Shown: positions 37,218 to 46,069 of the stretch, one piece after another | Numbering within the stretch: position 1 is the stretch's first letter | Layout of the letters: each line of letters begins with the position of its first letter | Origin: Novipirellula aureliae | GTDB taxonomy: Bacteria; Planctomycetota; Planctomycetia; Pirellulales; Pirellulaceae | DNA length: 64,000 bases | Reading direction: 5' to 3' | Assembly (NCBI RefSeq): GCF_007860185.1 | Contig: NZ_SJPY01000004.1 | Span: 532,214-596,213 of the forward strand | Translations under genes and position numbers: made by a program | The notes under the pieces: model-generated | What the model saw: only the letters and a program-made list of their open reading frames with translations | What the model was told of the DNA's origin: nothing | Databases searched by the model: none

Positions 37218-37390
37218 GGACGGCATTAGGGACGGCATTAGGGACAGAGCATCATAGGGACGGCATTAGGGACAGAGCATCATGTCAGGTGATACAGCGA
37301 CACCCCAGACGGACGCTGTCGGGGACGGCATTAGGGACAGAGCATCATTTCAGGTGATGAGGCGACACCCCAGACGGACGCTGTCGGGAT
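37218..37390 (+). repeat. Left REP array: TTAGGGACAGAGCATCAT units
   Basis: Three copies of GGCATTAGGGACAGAGCATC plus a partial copy are interleaved with two copies of a 36-bp block containing CAGCGACACCCCAGACGGAC (the block can fold with ACAGCG/CGCTGT arms). They stand at the 3' side of the transposase gene and point toward it. The same core, inverted, recurs on the 5' side. Confidence 0.85.
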
Positions 37391-37543
37391 TTTTGCTTGC
37401 TATTGCAACTGATCGTCAAATAGCGTGCATGCATGCCAGTGAGATAGGCTTTTCACCTCGAAATGGCCGCAACGAGTGCGTACCATCTTCCTGGGGCAGC
37501 TCAAAGAGCGTCACGAAAAGGAGGGAAATCGAAGAAGGGGCGC

Positions 37544-38590
37544 TCAGTCCGGGAGCGTCAATAGCTCGCGGGCGCGGCGGCGGAGATGGTAGCGGCGGTG
37601 CGTACGGTGACAACGCATCGAATCGACACTCTCGGGGCGTCCTGCAATGCTGCAGAACAATTTCCCAAAGTCCTTCACCAGTTCGCACCAAGTCGCTTGC
37701 TCGAGTCCCAACCGAACCAAAATCGGTGGTGCAGCCGAAGGCGTCACTCCGCGTTTGCCCGGCGCCACCTGCCGAGCTGTCCAATCGAGTAGCTTCAAGT
37801 AATCCACGAGCGAAATCGGTAAGAAGCCTTTATCACTACATCGCTTGCTGCTATCGCTAGCACAGGGACCTACGGGATCAAGCTGCTCATCGATCGACAG
37901 AGGTGCCAAGAAAGCATCCGGCTTGTCTTCGCTTGGTGACTCGCTTTTCATCGCCTCGATTCGTTTTTGCACCGACGTATGATCGCTCTGCTCCAGCGTT
38001 TCCGCCATCGCGGCACGAATCAAGTTCAAATCCACGTAGGCGGCACAGGCCAGCAGGGATGCTTCGTCCGTCAATCGAGTTGCGCGGTAGCGATCTTGGA
38101 AGAACCGGCCCGACTCCTGCTCCTCGCGATTCGCTCGCATCGCAACGCGTTGGCACAACAGCCGCATCCACCAACTGAAACTGCTCAGCCGCTCGCGGAT
38201 TTCTTGGCATTTGATTGGACAACCAGCGATCGATTTGAGTTCTGGCTCGCTTGGCGGCAAAGGCGACCCGTCGGATTTGCGGCGGTGTGGACAGAGCATC
38301 AACCAGCGCCGAGCCACCTCCCTATCGCTCCAGGTCGCCACCAGATCGGGCCGCGATCTTAGGATCAAGTGGAGGTGGTTGTCTAGTATTGAAAAAGCTA
38401 GCAAATCTACAGAAAAGCATTTGGCAAACTGTTGCAGATACTTTTCGATCCAGATTTTCCGGTGGTCGAAGTTTTTGCCGGACACTTGGTCATTTCCCAT
38501 CAGGAAACAGCGTCGGCAGGTCCGATTGTAGAGATGGGCGACAACGACCTCATGCGGATCAAACACCTCGCTACGTGCCAACCGAACCAT
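37544..38590 (-). CDS. REP-associated tyrosine transposase (RAYT), IS200-like HUH family
   Basis: The 348-residue protein has the Y1 HUH motif FSILDNHLHLILRSRPD (about 66-82, HLH pair). The region with FFQDRYRATRL and AAYVDLNLIRAAMAE (about 165-195) includes the likely catalytic Tyr. A long C-terminal part follows that I do not recognise. ATG at 38590 has GGGAGG upstream. The gene is bracketed by inverted copies of TTAGGGACAGAGCAT, the pattern of RAYTs and their REP/BIME repeats. It is probably a single-strand nuclease/transposase that spreads REP sequences. Confidence 0.85.
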   Translation of the reverse strand: MVRLARSEVFDPHEVVVAHLYNRTCRRCFLMGNDQVSGKNFDHRKIWIEKYLQQFAKCFSVDLLAFSILDNHLHLILRSRPDLVATWSDREVARRWLMLCPHRRKSDGSPLPPSEPELKSIAGCPIKCQEIRERLSSFSWWMRLLCQRVAMRANREEQESGRFFQDRYRATRLTDEASLLACAAYVDLNLIRAAMAETLEQSDHTSVQKRIEAMKSESPSEDKPDAFLAPLSIDEQLDPVGPCASDSSKRCSDKGFLPISLVDYLKLLDWTARQVAPGKRGVTPSAAPPILVRLGLEQATWCELVKDFGKLFCSIAGRPESVDSMRCHRTHRRYHLRRRARELLTLPD

Positions 38591-39172
38591 CACACACCTC
38601 CCGAGAGAAAAGCGTCAGCAGAATCACCAGGAATCGTATACCTCGGTTAGGGAAAAGGCAAATCCACCAGAATCATGCTCTGTCCCTAACTGACCACCAG
38701 AATCATGCTCTGTCCCTAACTGTCCCTCGTGCCAACCGAACCATCACACACCTCCCGAGAGAAAAGCATCAGCAGAATCACCAGGAATCGTATACCTCGG
38801 TTAGGGAAAAGGCAAATCCACCAGAATCATGCTCTGTCCCTAACTGACCACCTTTGCCGGACACTTGGTCATTTCCCATCAGGAAACAGCGTCGGCATGT
38901 CCGATTGTAGAGATGGGCGATAACGACCTCTTGCGGATCAAACACTTCGCTACGTGCCAACCGAACCATCACACACCTCCCGAGAGAAAAGCGTCAGCAG
39001 AATCACCAGGAATCGTATACCTCGGTTAGGGAAAAGGCAAATCCACCAGAATCATGCTCTGTCCCTAACTGAACACACCTCCCGAGAGAAAAGCGTCAGC
39101 AGAATCACCAGAAATCGTATACCTCGGTTAGGGAAAAGGCAAATCCACCAGAATCATGCTCTGTCCCTAACT
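38576..39172. repeat. Four tandem copies of the RAYT leader, one with a duplicated gene start
   Basis: A block starting at GTGCCAACCGAACCATCACA and running through CCTCCCGAGAGAAAAGCGTC and GGTTAGGGAAAAGGCAAATC to a REP core occurs at 38576-38692, 38731-38846, 38956-39072 and, without its first part, 39074-39172. The third copy includes the first 38 or so codons of the transposase. This looks like repeated duplication of the gene's 5' end. Confidence 0.85.
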
Positions 39173-39364
39173 GACACCTAACTGACACCAGAATCATGCT
39201 CTGTCCCTAACTGAATGCTCACCAGAATCATGCTCTGTCCCTAACTGAATGCTCACCAGAATCATGCTCTGTCCCTAACTGAATGCTCACCAGAATCATG
39301 CTCTGTCCCTAACTGACACCAGAATCATGCTCTGTCCCTAACTGAATGCTCTGTCCCTAACTGA
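38667..39364 (-). repeat. Right REP array: ATCATGCTCTGTCCCTAA units
   Basis: Ten full copies and one partial copy of CAGAATCATGCTCTGTCCCT AACTGA-type units occur, the last five spaced by only about 32-35 bp. They are the reverse complement of the core in the left array (TTAGGGACAGAGCATGAT), so the transposase gene sits between inward-facing REPs. They also abut the leader duplications. Confidence 0.9.
38851..38969 (-). pseudogene. Duplicated 5' fragment of the RAYT gene
   Basis: The minus frame starting at 38969 reads MVRLARSEVFDPQEVVIAHL and YNRTCRRCFLMGNDQVSGK, nearly identical to the first 38 or so residues of the transposase at 38590. It then runs into repeat sequence. Two codons differ (H to Q, V to I), so the copy is not brand new. 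Confidence 0.85.
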
Positions 39365-39670
39365 AGGCGAGGTGGTTCCATTCCATGCGAGCAAGTCGTC
39401 AGACTGAGCTCGAACGCGATTTCCCGAGGCATGTTGTTTGTGCGTGGATTGGCAACAGTGAAGCGGTCGCCATGAAAAATTAGCTGCTTGTGACCGAGGA
39501 AGACTTCGCCAAGGCGGCGCAGAATCCGGCGCAGTTGACCTCGGAAACGACGAAAAGTGGCGCAGAATCCGGCGCAGCAAGGAACACGCAAACTTCCGCA
39601 AAGCGCAAAGAAAAACCCGCAAAACACAGTGGAAATGACGTTTCCGACGTGTTTTACGGGTTTAAAAAGG
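39365..39670. other. Intergenic stretch between REP array and tRNA-Ala
   Basis: No gene is supported. A minus frame from 39711 overlaps the tRNA and ends in repeats, so I do not accept it. The direct repeat GGCGCAGAATCCGGCGCAG occurs at about 39518 and 39563. The stretch may hold a decayed gene. Confidence 0.35.
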
Positions 39671-39743
39671 TGGAGGTAGACGGACTTGAACCGACGGCCT
39701 CCTGCGTGCAAAGCAGGCGCTCTCCCAACTGAGCTATACCCCC
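39671..39743 (-). tRNA. tRNA-Ala (anticodon TGC)
   Basis: The 73-nt minus-strand sequence starts GGGGGTATAGCTCAGTTGGG and folds as a cloverleaf. The anticodon arm CTGCTTTGCACGCAG shows anticodon TGC, the T arm contains GGTTCAAGTCC, and the acceptor GGGGGTA pairs with TACCTCC. The full CCA end is not encoded. It lies downstream of tRNA-Ile on the same strand. Confidence 0.97.
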
Positions 39744-39753
39744 GAAGAAGTGA

Positions 39754-39823
39754 GAAGTTTGAAGAGTGAAGGGTGAAATGTCAATTGGGCTTTTCACCCT
39801 TCACTCTTCTTTCTTCAAACTTC
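39754..39823. repeat. Long inverted repeat between tRNA-Ile and tRNA-Ala
   Basis: The left arm GAAGTTTGAAGAGTGAAGGG and right arm CCCTTCACTCTTCTTTCTTC form a long stem of about 25 bp with a short bulge and a 12-nt loop. It lies in the 85-bp tRNA spacer and could be an RNA processing site. No T-run follows the stem. Confidence 0.8.
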
Positions 39824-39828
39824 CCAAG

Positions 39829-39902
39829 TGGGCGTACCAGAACTCGAATCTGGGACCTCGTCGTTATCAGCGACGCGCTCTAACCAACTGAGCTATACGC
39901 CC
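39829..39902 (-). tRNA. tRNA-Ile (anticodon GAT)
   Basis: The 74-nt minus-strand sequence starts GGGCGTATAGCTCAGTTGGT and folds as a cloverleaf. The anticodon arm CGTCGCTGATAACGACG shows anticodon GAT, the T arm carries GATTCGAGTTC, and the acceptor GGGCGTA pairs with TACGCCC. It precedes tRNA-Ala in transcription order, as in bacterial 16S-23S spacers, but no rRNA gene lies on either side. Confidence 0.97.
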
Positions 39903-40277
39903 GAATTTCTCTGTGACAATCTGTCTCGAATCGACTTTCGGGTTGGCGATTCTTTTGTCACGGCCAAAGTTTACGCAAACTGGTTAGCCTGTCAAAGGGA
40001 AGTGACCTCGAATTTCACGTTTTCTCGACTCTTTTCGGCCTATAGCCTCGATTCAACCCTTAAAACCAGTTCTTGCGAATATATCTTTTCGGCTGAAGGT
40101 GCGTCATCACTTCAATTATTTCAGCAACATAGGCTGATCGGAAACCTGAATCTGCTTGCCACCAACGATCTTAGCGAAAAACGTGTTTGGGGTCCTCGCA
40201 AAAACATGTCAGATTTCGTAACGTAACCGTTCGAGATGCTTCTGTAACCTTCACGCCCTAAAAGAAGATCAAAGAAG
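39903..40277. other. Divergent intergenic region between tRNA-Ile and pyrB
   Basis: The 375-bp region must hold the promoter for the two tRNAs (minus) and for pyrB (plus), but I cannot point to convincing -35/-10 boxes. No rRNA-like sequence is seen. AAAAGAAGATCAAAGAAG lies directly before pyrB and may supply its ribosome binding site. Confidence 0.4.
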
Positions 40278-41306
40278 ATGCCTGATACGGGTACTTGCGA
40301 CTTCCCTTTTCCTGCCGATTGGCATCGCCGTGATCTGCTGGAACTTCAATGCCTCGAGCCCTATGAGATTCAGATCTTGCTCGACACGGCCCAGTCGATG
40401 AAGGATCGAACGGAGGGTGGCCGTAAAAAGCTATCTCTTTTAGAGGGGAAAACGTGTGCCAATTTATTTTTTGAGAACAGCACGCGGACGCGGTCGAGTT
40501 TTTCCTTGGCGGCGAAACGACTCGGGGCCGACACGCTCGAGTTCAGCAGTACGGGTAGCAGCGTTGCCAAAGGTGAAACGTTTGTCGATACGGCCAAAAC
40601 GATCCAAGCGATGGGTGTCGATTGGGTCGTCACTCGCCACAATACTCCTGGGACACCTCACTTGTTGTCGCGAGAACTTGAATGCAGCGTGCTCAATGCT
40701 GGCGATGGGGCTCACGAACATCCGACGCAAGGATTACTGGATATGCTGACGATTCGTCAGCATCGCGGTCGACTCGACGGGTTGACCGTCGCTTTGGTCG
40801 GCGATATTGCCCATAGCCGGACCGCCCGCAGCAATCTTTGGGGTTTGAGTAAATTAGGTGCCCACGTGATCGTTTGCGGTCCTCCGACTTTGGTCAGTCC
40901 ACGGTGGGGGGAAATCGGGTTCGAGGTTGCTCATAGCCTGGACGAGATCCTGCCTCGATGCGATGTTTTGAACTTGCTGAGAATTCAATTCGAGCGACAA
41001 CAAGCACGTTATTTCCCCAGCGTTCATGAATACGCGGCTCTGTATGCGATGACAGCCGAGCGAATGCGGAGGGCAAAAGACGACATTTTGATTATGGCAC
41101 CGGGGCCGATCAATCGAGGTGTCGAAATCACACCTGAAGTCGCCGATGGTCCTCAATCGGTGATTCTCGAGCAGGTGACCAATGGCATCGCGGTTCGAAT
41201 GGCCGCCCTTTGGTTACTGGCCGGTGCATCGGATCGACAAGCCGCTGCCGGACAATCCGCTCGCTTCAACGAACCCCCAACTCATCCTGAAAAACCTTGG
41301 TCATAG
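40278..41306 (+). CDS. pyrB: Aspartate carbamoyltransferase catalytic subunit
   Basis: The 342-residue enzyme joins carbamoyl phosphate and aspartate in pyrimidine synthesis. The carbamoyl-phosphate motif FFENSTRTRSSFSLAAKRLG is at about 61-80, HPTQGLLDMLTI near 153, and VALVGDIAHSRTARSNLWGL near 173 in the aspartate domain. No regulatory PyrI gene is adjacent. It ends 1 bp before the dihydroorotase-like gene, which suggests a class A-like complex with that protein. Confidence 0.95.
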   Translation: MPDTGTCDFPFPADWHRRDLLELQCLEPYEIQILLDTAQSMKDRTEGGRKKLSLLEGKTCANLFFENSTRTRSSFSLAAKRLGADTLEFSSTGSSVAKGETFVDTAKTIQAMGVDWVVTRHNTPGTPHLLSRELECSVLNAGDGAHEHPTQGLLDMLTIRQHRGRLDGLTVALVGDIAHSRTARSNLWGLSKLGAHVIVCGPPTLVSPRWGEIGFEVAHSLDEILPRCDVLNLLRIQFERQQARYFPSVHEYAALYAMTAERMRRAKDDILIMAPGPINRGVEITPEVADGPQSVILEQVTNGIAVRMAALWLLAGASDRQAAAGQSARFNEPPTHPEKPWS

Positions 41307-41307
41307 C

Positions 41308-42633
41308 ATGTCCGACTTGTTGATTGAAAACGGCCGTTTAATCGATCCGAGCCAAGGAATTGATCGCCAAGCTCGCTTGCTGATCCGCGCTGGTATCGTC
41401 GCTGCGATCGACCCGGAGGATGAAGTGATCCCAAGGGGGTGTCCTACGATTGACGCCTCGGGACTCCTTGTGGCACCGGGGTTAGTCGATCTTGGGGTCG
41501 AGATTCGCGAACCCGGCTTTGAAGAGGACGAGACGATTCAATCGGCCAGCGATGCTGCTTTAGCAGGTGGTTATACGTCGATTTTGTGTAACGCCAGTAC
41601 GACACCGGTTGTTGATTCGCCTGGAGCCGTTGAGTATGTGCGTCAGAAAGCCGCTTTGGCGAATGGTGTGCGTTTTTATGTCATCGGATGCTTAAGCCGC
41701 AACCAAGAAGGCGACCAAATGGCCGAGCTTCGTCTGATCGCGGGTGCCGGTGCGGTCGCGATTAGCGATGCTCCCAAACCAATGGTCAACGATGCGCTCC
41801 TAAAACGGTCGCTTGATTATTGCCGAATGCTCAAACTCTTGATCATCGATCGGCCGGAAGTCCCTGAATTGGCGGAATGCGGAGTGATGCACGATGGCCA
41901 GGTTTCATTGGTGCTCGGATTAAAGGGCTTACCGACTGAGGCCGAAGATTTGGCTGTTGCCCGAGATGTGCGGCTTGCCGAAGCCACCGATGGTCGACTG
42001 CACGTAGGCCCCGTCAGCACGATGGGTGCGGTCGATATGATTCGTCGCGTCAAGTCGCGTGAGATCAAAGTGACCGCGTCCGTTTGTCCTCACAATTTGT
42101 GTCTGAACGATCGCATGCTGGAATCGTTCGATTCGCGATTTAAGGTCCACCCACCACTTAGAAGTCCGCGGCACGTGCAAACGCTCAAAGAAGCGGTTGC
42201 CGACGGCACGATCGATGCGATTCAAAGCGGGCATATGCCGCGGAGCCGCGAAAAGAAGATGAATGACCTGAATACCGCGCCGTTTGGTGCTGCCGCGCTC
42301 GAAACGACACTCTCGACCATAGCGACATTTATGGTCGAAGAAAACGTCATTGACTGGTCGACTGCGATCGATCGGCTTTCGTGTTCGCCTGCAAGAATCG
42401 CTTCGGTGCCTGGCGGTACGCTATCCGTGGGGTCTGCTGCCGATATCGTGATCATCGATCCCAGCAAACAATGGACGGTCGATCCGTCACTTTTTCGATC
42501 CCACTGTATCAGTAGTCCACTCGACGGACATGATCTGAAGGCGAGAGTGACCCACACCATTGTTGGCGGCGTTGTCCGTTTTCAATTGGTTCCGGACCTG
42601 AATCGGATCGCCAACTGTTCTGACCAATCGTAA
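41308..42633 (+). CDS. Dihydroorotase-like protein lacking metal ligands (PyrC'-type)
   Basis: The 441-residue protein has the amidohydrolase fold, beginning MSDLLIENGRLIDPSQGIDR. The H-x-H metal motif of active enzymes (usually DxHVHxREPG) is LVDLGVEIREPG here, so both His are gone. The later His pair is CPHNLCL instead of PHHL, and the catalytic Asp site usually in DHAPH reads SGHMPRSREKK. All are at homologous positions. Such pseudo-dihydroorotases (PyrC' in Pseudomonas) serve as scaffolds for PyrB. A true PyrC should be elsewhere. Confidence 0.85.
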   Translation: MSDLLIENGRLIDPSQGIDRQARLLIRAGIVAAIDPEDEVIPRGCPTIDASGLLVAPGLVDLGVEIREPGFEEDETIQSASDAALAGGYTSILCNASTTPVVDSPGAVEYVRQKAALANGVRFYVIGCLSRNQEGDQMAELRLIAGAGAVAISDAPKPMVNDALLKRSLDYCRMLKLLIIDRPEVPELAECGVMHDGQVSLVLGLKGLPTEAEDLAVARDVRLAEATDGRLHVGPVSTMGAVDMIRRVKSREIKVTASVCPHNLCLNDRMLESFDSRFKVHPPLRSPRHVQTLKEAVADGTIDAIQSGHMPRSREKKMNDLNTAPFGAAALETTLSTIATFMVEENVIDWSTAIDRLSCSPARIASVPGGTLSVGSAADIVIIDPSKQWTVDPSLFRSHCISSPLDGHDLKARVTHTIVGGVVRFQLVPDLNRIANCSDQS

Positions 42634-42671
42634 CAATCCTTACCTCTACAAAACTCACAAAGTTATCAACC

Positions 42672-44261
42672 ATGACATCTTCAACGATTCAACCCGTATT
42701 GATTGCTGGCCAATGGCGTTCATCGGATCACGACAAGACGTTTCAAGCTACCGATCCGAATAAGAATGAATTGCTCGATCAAACGTTTCCGATTAGCAAT
42801 TGGTCGGACTGTGATGCGGCTCTCGATGCCGCTGCGGCAGCCGCGATCGAACTGCGAAAGCTACCTTCTGCGAAGATAGCCGAATTCTTGAATGCTTATG
42901 CCGACCGAATCGATGCAGCGAAAGAATCGCTTGTCGAAGCAGCATTCGCAGAGACCGGGTTAGCCAAGTCACCTCGCTTGGCAGACGTCGAGTTGCCGCG
43001 CACGAGTAATCAATTGCGGGCCGCGGCCGCTGCCTGCCAAAGCGGTGACTGGGCGATGGCGACGATTGATACGAAGGCCGGAATTCGATCCTGTTTCGAA
43101 TCACTCGGTCCCGTTTGCGTATTTGGACCCAATAATTTTCCATTTGCATTTGGAAGCGTTTCGGGAGGCGATTTCGCAGCTGCGATTGCAGCGGGGAATC
43201 CGGTCATCGGCAAAGCCAATAGCTCCCATCCCGAAACCACTCGTTTGTTCGCAGAAATCGCACTCGAAGCCCTCAAGCAAACGGGGCTTCCGCTTGCAAC
43301 CGTTCAATTGATCTATCGCAGTTCCCATGCGGATGGCGAACGACTCGTCGCAGACCCGCGACTCAGCGCAACGGGATACACGGGAAGCCGATCCGCGGGG
43401 CTAAAACTGAAAGCCGCTGCGGAAACTGCTGGCAAACAAATCTACCTGGAACTTTCCAGCGTAAATCCCGTTGCGATCACCCCGGCGGCTCTCAAAGAAC
43501 GTGGCGATGCGTTAGCGGAAGAATTTGTTGGTAGCGTGCTAATGGGGTCAGGCCAATTTTGCACCAACCCCGGGATGATTTTGCTGATCGATTGCGACGA
43601 GTCGGAAGACTTTATCGATGCGGTCAAAGAGCGGTTCGAGGCTGCAGGTAGCGGAACGCTCTTGTCGCCCGCTGTGGCGAATAGCTTGTCCGCAAGTGTC
43701 AAAAAACTGTGCGGAATTGGAGCAACACTGGTTACCGGTGGTGGCGATCCGGCTGCTGATCGCTGTGCCTATGCAAACACGTTACTTCGTGCCGATGGCG
43801 CCGATTTCCTAAAGGATCCCGAAGGTTATCAAACGGAGGCGTTCGGCAACGCGACGCTATTGGTCGTCGCTGATGATTTGGACGAATTAACTCAAGTCAT
43901 TCGGCAATTGGAAGGTAATTTGACCGGTTCGATCTACACCGAGTCCGGCGACGCCGACGAGGACGCTTATCAGGCGATCGAATTTGAACTCAAACCAAAG
44001 GTTGGACGTCTGCTCAATGACAAGATGCCGACTGGCGTAGCCGTTAGCCCCGCGATGAACCATGGCGGCCCCTATCCTGCGACCGGACATCCCGGTTTCA
44101 CCGCTGTCGGTGTTCCCGCGTCACTGGTTCGCTTTGCCAAATTGACCTCGTTCGATAACATTCGCGGCAATCGCTTACCCGAGTTGCTACGAGATAAAAA
44201 CCCGACTGGCAAAACATGGCGACTGGTCGACGGCGACTGGACTCAAGCCGATCTGGCATAG
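42672..44261 (+). CDS. NAD(P)-dependent aldehyde dehydrogenase (ketoglutarate-semialdehyde type)
   Basis: The 529-residue protein has an ALDH fold: FGPNNFPFAFGSVSGGDFAA (about 154-173), TGYTGSRSAGLKLKAAAETA, the general-base Glu in QIYLELSSVNPVA and the catalytic Cys in GSGQFCTNPGMI. The extended C-terminus and the FPFAFG form resemble 2,5-dioxovalerate (alpha-ketoglutarate semialdehyde) dehydrogenases. The substrate is not fixed by sequence. It follows the pyr genes 38 bp later but has no obvious role in them. Confidence 0.88.
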   Translation: MTSSTIQPVLIAGQWRSSDHDKTFQATDPNKNELLDQTFPISNWSDCDAALDAAAAAAIELRKLPSAKIAEFLNAYADRIDAAKESLVEAAFAETGLAKSPRLADVELPRTSNQLRAAAAACQSGDWAMATIDTKAGIRSCFESLGPVCVFGPNNFPFAFGSVSGGDFAAAIAAGNPVIGKANSSHPETTRLFAEIALEALKQTGLPLATVQLIYRSSHADGERLVADPRLSATGYTGSRSAGLKLKAAAETAGKQIYLELSSVNPVAITPAALKERGDALAEEFVGSVLMGSGQFCTNPGMILLIDCDESEDFIDAVKERFEAAGSGTLLSPAVANSLSASVKKLCGIGATLVTGGGDPAADRCAYANTLLRADGADFLKDPEGYQTEAFGNATLLVVADDLDELTQVIRQLEGNLTGSIYTESGDADEDAYQAIEFELKPKVGRLLNDKMPTGVAVSPAMNHGGPYPATGHPGFTAVGVPASLVRFAKLTSFDNIRGNRLPELLRDKNPTGKTWRLVDGDWTQADLA

Positions 44262-44263
44262 AA

Positions 44264-45970
44264 TCACCAATCGATCCAAGACTTTGTGTTGGCAACATCT
44301 CTCTTTGTCAAACCGCCTCGGCGAGCTTGCTTGATTCCATACTTCATCACGTTCAATCCATCGACGGAATGAGCGTCGGTATTGATGACGATGGGAATAC
44401 CATGCCGCCGGGCGGCGGCTAAATGAATGTCGTTTAAATCCAAACGGGCCGGGTTGGCGTTTAGTTCCAGCCATTTGTTATGCGACTTTGCCGACTTCAT
44501 GATCGCTTCCATGTCGGCATCATAGGCGGGCCGGCGGTTGATTAGTCGTCCGGTGGGGTGGGCAATGCAGTCAACGTGCGGGTTTTCGATCGCTCCAAGA
44601 ATCCGCTCCGATATTTGCTCACGCGATTGCTTTTGCCCGTAATGCACGCTTGCCAAAACCCAATCGGCCTCTGCCAAGCAATCGTCCGGAAGATCCATGC
44701 CCCCTTTTTCTAAAATGTCGCACTCGATTCCTTTTAAAATTTGCAAGCGTCCATCGTACTCTTTGCGGATCTCATCGATTGCCAACCATTGTTGACGCAG
44801 TCGCTCGGCGTCCAAGCCGGACGCCATCGTCACTCGTTTACTGTGGTCGGTAATTGCGATGTATTGAAGTCCTCGCTTGATCGCCGCATCCGCCATCTCG
44901 CGAATCGAGGCATTCCCGTCCGTCGCCGTGGTATGCATATGCAGATCGCCGACGATATCGGAGAGTTCGATTAGCTCGGGCAAGGCATCATTGCGTGCCC
45001 ACTCGAATTCATCTCGGTCTTCACGAAGCTCGGGTGCAATCCATGGTAATCCAACGGACTGATAAACACTTTGTTCGGTATCGCCGGCAACCTTCGAACC
45101 GTCATCATTGCGGAATACGCCATACTCATTGATTTTCAAGTCGCGTTCTTTGGCGAGCTTGCGGAGATGAATGTTGTGAGCTTGGGAACCGGTGAAGTAT
45201 TGTAGCGCCGCTCCAAATTGGTCTGCATCGACCAAACGCATATCGACTTGAAAGGCTTTGGCGACTCGAATCGAGATTTTTGTATCGCCACGCATGATCG
45301 TCCCTGAACGGCCCGAGAACGATTCAAAGAAGTCCATTGCAGCGGTTCGGTCGCTGGCAACGACTAACAAATCCAAATCGCCGATCGTTTCGCGACCTCG
45401 GCGATAGCTACCTGCCCACTCAATCATCTCGATTGCCGTGCATGTTTTCATGTAGTCGCCGATGGTGGTAGCAAGTTCATCGCCGGTGGCCCAGTAGATA
45501 CGTTCGGAGGCTTGTTTGGCAATTTGCAAGCCGTCCAAAATCATGGTCTCGGTTTTCGCACCAAAGCCCTTTAGCTTGCTGACCAAACCTTCCTGGCATG
45601 CTCGCTTAAGGTCGTCGAGTGATTCGATGTCGAGTAATTCGTAGAGTTTAGCCGCCTTTTTGGCCCCCAATCCAGGAATCCGCGATATTTGAATGACGAT
45701 GGGAGGAATGGCTTCACGCAGTTCTTCAAGTTGTGGGAAGGTGCCCGACTCGAGCAATCGCATTGTTTTTTCAGCAAGCGTTTTGCCGATACCGGGCAAG
45801 TCGGCAAGCTCTCGATTGGGATCGTCTGCGATTGCCGCAATCGGCTCATCGAGATCGCGAATCGCCTGGGCACCGCCTCGGTAAGCCCGAATTCGAAACG
45901 GATTCTCGCTGCGAAATTCCATCAAATCCGCCATCTCATCAAAAAGATCTGCAATCGTTGTGTTTTCCAT
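44264..45970 (-). CDS. polX: DNA polymerase X family protein with PHP domain (PolX)
   Basis: The 568-residue protein joins an N-terminal helix-hairpin-helix/Pol X region (FRIRAYRGGAQAIRDLDEPI, then DLPGIGKTLAEK) to a nucleotidyltransferase core (YRRGRETIGDLDLLVVAS) and a C-terminal PHP exonuclease domain (VGDLHMHTTATDGNASIREM, ... INTDAHSVDGL). Bacterial PolX fills gaps in base excision repair. ATG at 45970 (MENTTIADLF) follows GGAAATAGAATCG; an ATG five codons earlier is also possible. It is convergent with the aldehyde dehydrogenase, 2 bp apart. Confidence 0.92.
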   Translation of the reverse strand: MENTTIADLFDEMADLMEFRSENPFRIRAYRGGAQAIRDLDEPIAAIADDPNRELADLPGIGKTLAEKTMRLLESGTFPQLEELREAIPPIVIQISRIPGLGAKKAAKLYELLDIESLDDLKRACQEGLVSKLKGFGAKTETMILDGLQIAKQASERIYWATGDELATTIGDYMKTCTAIEMIEWAGSYRRGRETIGDLDLLVVASDRTAAMDFFESFSGRSGTIMRGDTKISIRVAKAFQVDMRLVDADQFGAALQYFTGSQAHNIHLRKLAKERDLKINEYGVFRNDDGSKVAGDTEQSVYQSVGLPWIAPELREDRDEFEWARNDALPELIELSDIVGDLHMHTTATDGNASIREMADAAIKRGLQYIAITDHSKRVTMASGLDAERLRQQWLAIDEIRKEYDGRLQILKGIECDILEKGGMDLPDDCLAEADWVLASVHYGQKQSREQISERILGAIENPHVDCIAHPTGRLINRRPAYDADMEAIMKSAKSHNKWLELNANPARLDLNDIHLAAARRHGIPIVINTDAHSVDGLNVMKYGIKQARRGGLTKRDVANTKSWIDW

Positions 45971-46069
45971 CGATTCTATTTCCATCTGCCGTTTACAGGA
46001 TATCGATTCAGTACGATTCACCAAAAGCATTTTCACCACTCGCTCCCAAGCGGTGAAACAATTCACCAT

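Noticed and set aside
39325-39711. Minus-strand frame covering tRNA-Ala
   Set aside because: It overlaps a confirmed tRNA and ends in REP repeats.
39903-40277. rRNA gene next to the tRNA-Ile/tRNA-Ala pair
   Set aside because: No 16S- or 23S-like sequence is present and pyrB begins immediately after.
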